Assembly (NCBI RefSeq): GCF_009730915.1 | Contig: NC_052479.1 | Location: 744,001-808,000, forward strand | Source: Dioscorea cayenensis subsp. rotundata | Lineage: Eukaryota; Streptophyta; Magnoliopsida; Dioscoreales; Dioscoreaceae | Reading direction: 5' to 3' | Length of the DNA stretch: 64,000 nucleotides | Shown: piece by piece, positions 60,001 to 64,000 of the stretch | Layout: every line of letters starts with the position of its first letter | Position numbering within the stretch: position 1 is the first letter of the stretch | The notes under the pieces: model-generated | The model's database searches: none | The model's input: the letters and a program-made list of their open reading frames with translations, nothing else | Told to the model about the DNA's origin: nothing | Position numbers and translations under genes: made by a program

Positions 60001-62145
60001 TATGCTAGTGAATTCGATTTTGGCTTTATTAACTCTTTTTACCACTTAAATCAAAATGCATGATAATGTTGTTGGTATATTAAAATTCATTAAATCTAAT
60101 GGAAACATAAAGTTATTAGCAATGGTAATTGAATTAAACATGCACTTAATTTTTTTTTTTTTTATATTATATGCGATGCTCACGAGATACATATGCGCTT
60201 GTTTAGTAACATACACTCTTCTGTGAAAACCTTCTACACATCCTACTAACTTTGTTGTTTCTCTACCAACTTCACATCATAACCTTTGATCCGTGTTCTT
60301 TATTTAATTTTGGTTATGGGGAATGTGTGATTAATGTTTTGTGGAGATATTGCCCATCAAGTAGGTTGCAGAAAATGTTTTATTCAATTTTGTAAATATT
60401 TTCGGCAATCCACTGTAGCTCTTCATAACTTGGTACTTTGAACTCTCTCTTGTGATTTTATTGAATGCTCACAGTTGATCTTACTTGTAATACAAGCTAT
60501 TTGCCACATCTCTATCCATAATCTCTTTTATGTCTTTGTTTCTTAATAAATTAGTCTAATTAAAAAAAATTGAATTCAAGTCTAAACCATCATCATGGCA
60601 GCATGTTATCCTGTCCATGTGCTTTATTGGAATCTTTAGTTCCTCCCAGTTTTAGTGACAGGCCATGCATTGAGGAAGTGGTCAATAATGATGAGGTAAG
60701 GTTTGTTTACCTATAGTTAAGTATTGCATTCCAAGTATTCAGCCTTCAGCGCTTGAATTTATGGTCTTTGCTATGATGGTTTTATCTATTAGCATTGCAT
60801 CTATATGTAATAAAACTCATTTCTAATTGTAATCTGCAAATTTACAAGTCCGATTTGTTATGCTCAAGTACTAGGCATTGTTTCCCATTGCCTGTGTGTG
60901 CGCGCATCTGTGCGTGCTCTTACGCGCATGTATGTGTTCAATGCTCCTGCCTGCCTGCTCGGAGAAACTCTTTATGATTACTAGAATTACTCAAGTTGCA
61001 TGTAAATCATAGCCTTAAACTATGTGGATGAAGCCTATTTGTTAGAAGCATTGAATGTAATTTTTGAAACCATAAGAGTTTTCTCTAGGACTGAATTCAT
61101 TAGGTCTTTGTGCCTGGTTGATAATGTTATATTATTGAATTAACTTTGGCCTAAATCTTCCTTCACTAAATCTTTTCAATATTGAACGAGTTATTTAAGA
61201 AAGACAAATTTGAAGGGCATTATTATTATTACTTTCTTTTGCTTTACCATGTTAATGTTTCATTATGTTAGAGGGAAATCTTGTATTATTTTACCTAATA
61301 TGAGTGAAACATGTTCTTTGCTTTTTTCTATATAACCTTTTTTTTTTACAGGTTATCTGATGGTGAACTTTTAATAGAATTCTTTTAGTTGCCTATTTCA
61401 GTTAGATCATGATATTTGGCTAGCAATTTGAGATTATTTGTTGCTTTCTTCGCATCTAATGCTATTATATTAGAATTAATCAATTGAAACTGTTTGTCAC
61501 TCCTTGAATGCACAGTTTTTTGTTTTCTTTACATTAATGATTTTGATATGTAATGGTATCACAAATGATGTTTATTTCCTCTTGAAAATTGTTTGCATTT
61601 TTTTTATGAATATTAATAGTTGTCAAATTGTGGTTTCTTAGGTATAGTTCTTAAGTAGTGTTTCAAGTCTCTGTTGCATGCCCAACTTACATTTTCATAA
61701 TGGGTCTATGCACTTGGATGTTCTCAAAACTGATAGATCTGTTCTTGTTGTTCTTAGTTATAGGGTCATCGGGTGGAGCACTCACCTTGGGGCTCTAGAA
61801 GAGGAAGCTCCTTTAACAGCTCAGGTACATTTTGACAGAATTTTGGTTGAATAATTTCCCTTTTATTTCATCATACTTTGGCTTTGAATAGGTTTACATA
61901 ACAAAGTGATGTCAAATAGGAAGGTTGCTAATAATGAAAATTTTCTTGCTGAAATAGAAACAGAAAAATACTAAGCATTCAAAACAGAAGATGTGATTGT
62001 GTCAACTGAATTGTTTTTTTTCCTCAGGATGATTATTTAGCCGCTTAGGCAAGATTTCTTTTAATTCTTGTGGGCTCACCTATGGTAACTCTTGACAAGG
62101 AAAGAGTCCACAACAACAGTCCTCTATGATCATGTTCAAATTGTC
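57020..62145 (+). repeat. Duplicated block (57.03-58.52 kb and 60.58-62.14 kb)
   Basis: The phrase AAGTCTAAACCATCATCA begins at 57031 and again at 60578, and the two copies stay collinear through GCATTGAGGAAGTGGTCAAT, TGATTTGTTATGCTCAAG, TTAGATCATGATATTTGG and AAAGAGTCCACAA (about 58490 and 62105). Spacing grows from about 3.55 to 3.62 kb because of small insertions. The 2 kb between the copies is not part of the repeat. Confidence 0.85.
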
Positions 62146-62390
62146 AGAGGATGTCAATTTGTTGAATCCTATAATCAGATATCACCTTCATTTGTTGGCC
62201 TAGCTTCATGTCTTCTTCATTGGCCATATGGTTCCTCGTTATGTAGTTTAGCTCTTCTAGTCCCTCACTGTTTGGTCCAGCTCCTTCTGGTGCCCAATTG
62301 GCCTATCTACTTCCATCTAGGACATCATTGGTTTTACTTGCACTTTTAAAATAATGAGAATGCATGTGATTATCCTTAAGACTTAGGTAA

Positions 62391-62770
62391 TTCAGCATGT
62401 ACAACTTTTGTGAGAATTCCAGCATGTCTTGAATGACATAGGTAATTCAGCATGCACAACTTTTATGAAGAAAGCGTACATATTGCCAATTACTGTTGCC
62501 TTGTGCCCTTTTTGTATAAGTTTTTTTTTCATTTTATAATTTCTTTTTTATTAGTTTGTAAAATTACCTTTATCGCATGGACCTTGTTGTGAATGCAGAT
62601 CATGTATTTTGATAAAGAGTTCAAGTATGAGGTAGAGACGATTGGTTATATTGGCATAGGTGAATTTATGGAGAAAATGTTTAGTATATGCATTAAAATT
62701 TGCCTTCTTAAGTAATTCAGCATACACAACTTTTGTGAGAATTCCAGCATATCTTGAATGACAGCTATTT
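62391..62770 (+). repeat. Short dispersed repeat, three copies
   Basis: GTAATTCAGCATGTACAACT at about 62388, GTAATTCAGCATGCACAACT at about 62441 and GTAATTCAGCATACACAACT at about 62713. The first and third go on with TTTGTGAGAATTCCAGCAT. Confidence 0.75.
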
Positions 62771-63565
62771 TTGGTAACCTTATTGTAACATGCAACAATC
62801 ATACTAGATAATTTTAGCCTATTATCCATTTATTGAATGTCATGTTGCTTTTATGAGAGGTAAAGCTTTACAAATTTTGATTATGGAGCAACTATTATAC
62901 TCCTATAATTGTTCAATGCCTTGAATGAGCAGAGTAAACTGTAATGTTTAGGGTTCAAACTTTGTCATATGATGGGCCTCATTTCTAGTCAAACTACATA
63001 TTTTTGCCCATCCTATTTCTCATGGTTATGTGCATTACTAGTTCATGTAGTATACCCAATTTGTTGCACTATCAATGAATAATGTATCTGGCCTATATTT
63101 GGAGTTTTCTTCTCAGGTATTTATCTGGGTCTATTAGATAAACATTGAAGAATGGAGGAGATAATTTCAAGCAGGAGTTTCCAGAGGTGTTGTGTATGTA
63201 AGGGCATATTCTTTTCCCACCATGTTTGTTTTATATTGTATCTTATTTAAAAAGTGGCTGAGAAAGGTTGTTGGAAGCATTCAAATCTCTTTCTTGCAAG
63301 TTGCCTCACATATTCTGTTTGAAAATAAAGAAATACTTAAAGTGGGCAGGAATATGAGTCATCTGTAAGCCTCAATATCATCACCAAAAACTCCAAAAGT
63401 TGCCAATGTGTTTGTACTTAAGTCTGTGGTATCCCAACAACCTTTCTTTTTCATGTTTTTTGTTTTTGGCCTTGTATTTGTTCTCATGTATGTTATTTTC
63501 TTTTTCTCTCCTTTTCCTTCTGCTACTCTTGCTCTTACCTCTCAACCGTTTTTTTAACTTCTTTT

Positions 63566-63605
<40 letters not shown>

Positions 63606-63903
63606 TTTGAACAACTCTTAATATCCTCTTCAGCATTTTGAACAATTTGAACTTGATAAGGTAGTAATTTTTTGTTAGACCCAATGTGTTGTCTTGTAGT
63701 CTTATCTCATGCATCTAAAATATTATTATTGATCTTTAAATGCATTGTTTGGTTCAAGTTGCACACATGCTTGCCCATGCTAACCTTAAATTCCGATCCA
63801 GTGTTAGCTGACAATAGTCTACATTAAATATTATTTCATAAAATATATTTTGATTGGTTGGTGTAAGATTAGAAGCATAAGTACGACACTTAGGATTTAG
63901 CCT

Positions 63904-64000
63904 CTTGGTATGCTCAATGTTATATCGAATATATGACCGTAATATTTACGGAGTTTCTTGGTATGCTCAATGTTATATCAAATATATGACCGTAATATTT
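63904..64000 (+). repeat. 53-bp tandem repeat running off the window
   Basis: CTTGGTATGCTCAATGTTAT starts at 63904 and again at 63957, each followed by ATATGACCGTAATATTT. Nearly identical copies; the array may continue past the end. Confidence 0.85.

Larger units (their letters stand above)
55166..64000 (+). other. T-rich intron-like region, no convincing protein gene
   Basis: Strongly T-rich on plus throughout with scattered splice-site-like sequences (for example a TATGCAG at 56237-56243 and a TTTTTGCAG at about 58452-58457), which suggests a long spliced plus transcript. No frame here resembles a known family, and frames do not survive between the two duplicated blocks, so a noncoding transcript or a degraded gene is likelier than a protein gene. 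(TA)n runs lie at about 63573-63604. Confidence 0.35.

Noticed and set aside
62092-62349. 85-codon plus frame at the end of the second duplicated block
   Set aside because: The frame begins in duplicated sequence but is not preserved in the first copy, and shows no known domain.
63400-63621. 73-codon plus frame ending in a Tyr-Ile repeat
   Set aside because: The repeat is a (TA)n microsatellite read as protein; the rest is T-rich noncoding sequence.

Overview
The window is nuclear DNA from a flowering plant. Its genes carry GT-AG introns and belong to plant-only families (DOF, SIAMESE-related, XB3-type ankyrin-RING, DC1, clade-C PP2C), the interstitial telomere-like repeats are of the CCCTAAA type, and the intergenic DNA is AT-rich and full of transposon remains. 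I cannot name the species. One 1000-base run of N (45521-46520) is an assembly gap.

Layout. 1-2.1 kb: the 5' part of an unrecognised coiled-coil protein gene (minus). 3.6-4.4 kb: a dead, 5'-truncated LINE with target-site duplications. 5.3-7.5 kb: a POLTERGEIST-like PP2C (plus) with an apparent one-base frameshift before its last catalytic motif. 10.4-10.7 kb: a SIAMESE-related CDK inhibitor (plus). 12.7-14.7 kb: an eight-exon XBAT31-like E3 ligase (minus), apparently intact. 16.6-30 kb: a tandem DC1-domain array (minus) with one pseudogene and two intact paralogs about 5.6 kb apart. 33.4-34.4 kb: a two-exon DOF transcription factor (minus). 35.5-39.1 kb: a cytosolic HSP70 (minus) with a heat-shock element and TATA box. 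41.3-42.2 kb: a single-pass membrane protein (minus). 44.3-45.5 kb: a decayed Rab GDI pseudogene (minus) running into the gap.

46.6-53.2 kb: a PIF/Harbinger DNA transposon whose three-exon transposase is intact with its DDE residues, while its Myb/SANT-like partner ORF is broken. A MULE-like element and an LTR-retrotransposon fragment sit inside it. It abuts degenerate CCCTAAA and TTTAGGG arrays (53.2-53.9 kb). 55-64 kb: intron-like, T-rich plus-strand DNA with no convincing protein gene, containing a roughly 1.5 kb block duplicated at about 3.55 kb spacing.

The host genes do not form a pathway or operon; they are independent loci. The items I would look at first are the DC1 array with its conserved leader intron, the transposon with an intact transposase but broken accessory ORF, the PP2C frameshift, a 99-bp near-perfect palindrome at 39.6 kb, and the duplicated unexplained block at 57-62 kb. 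I found nothing that I can defend as a wholly new biological system.
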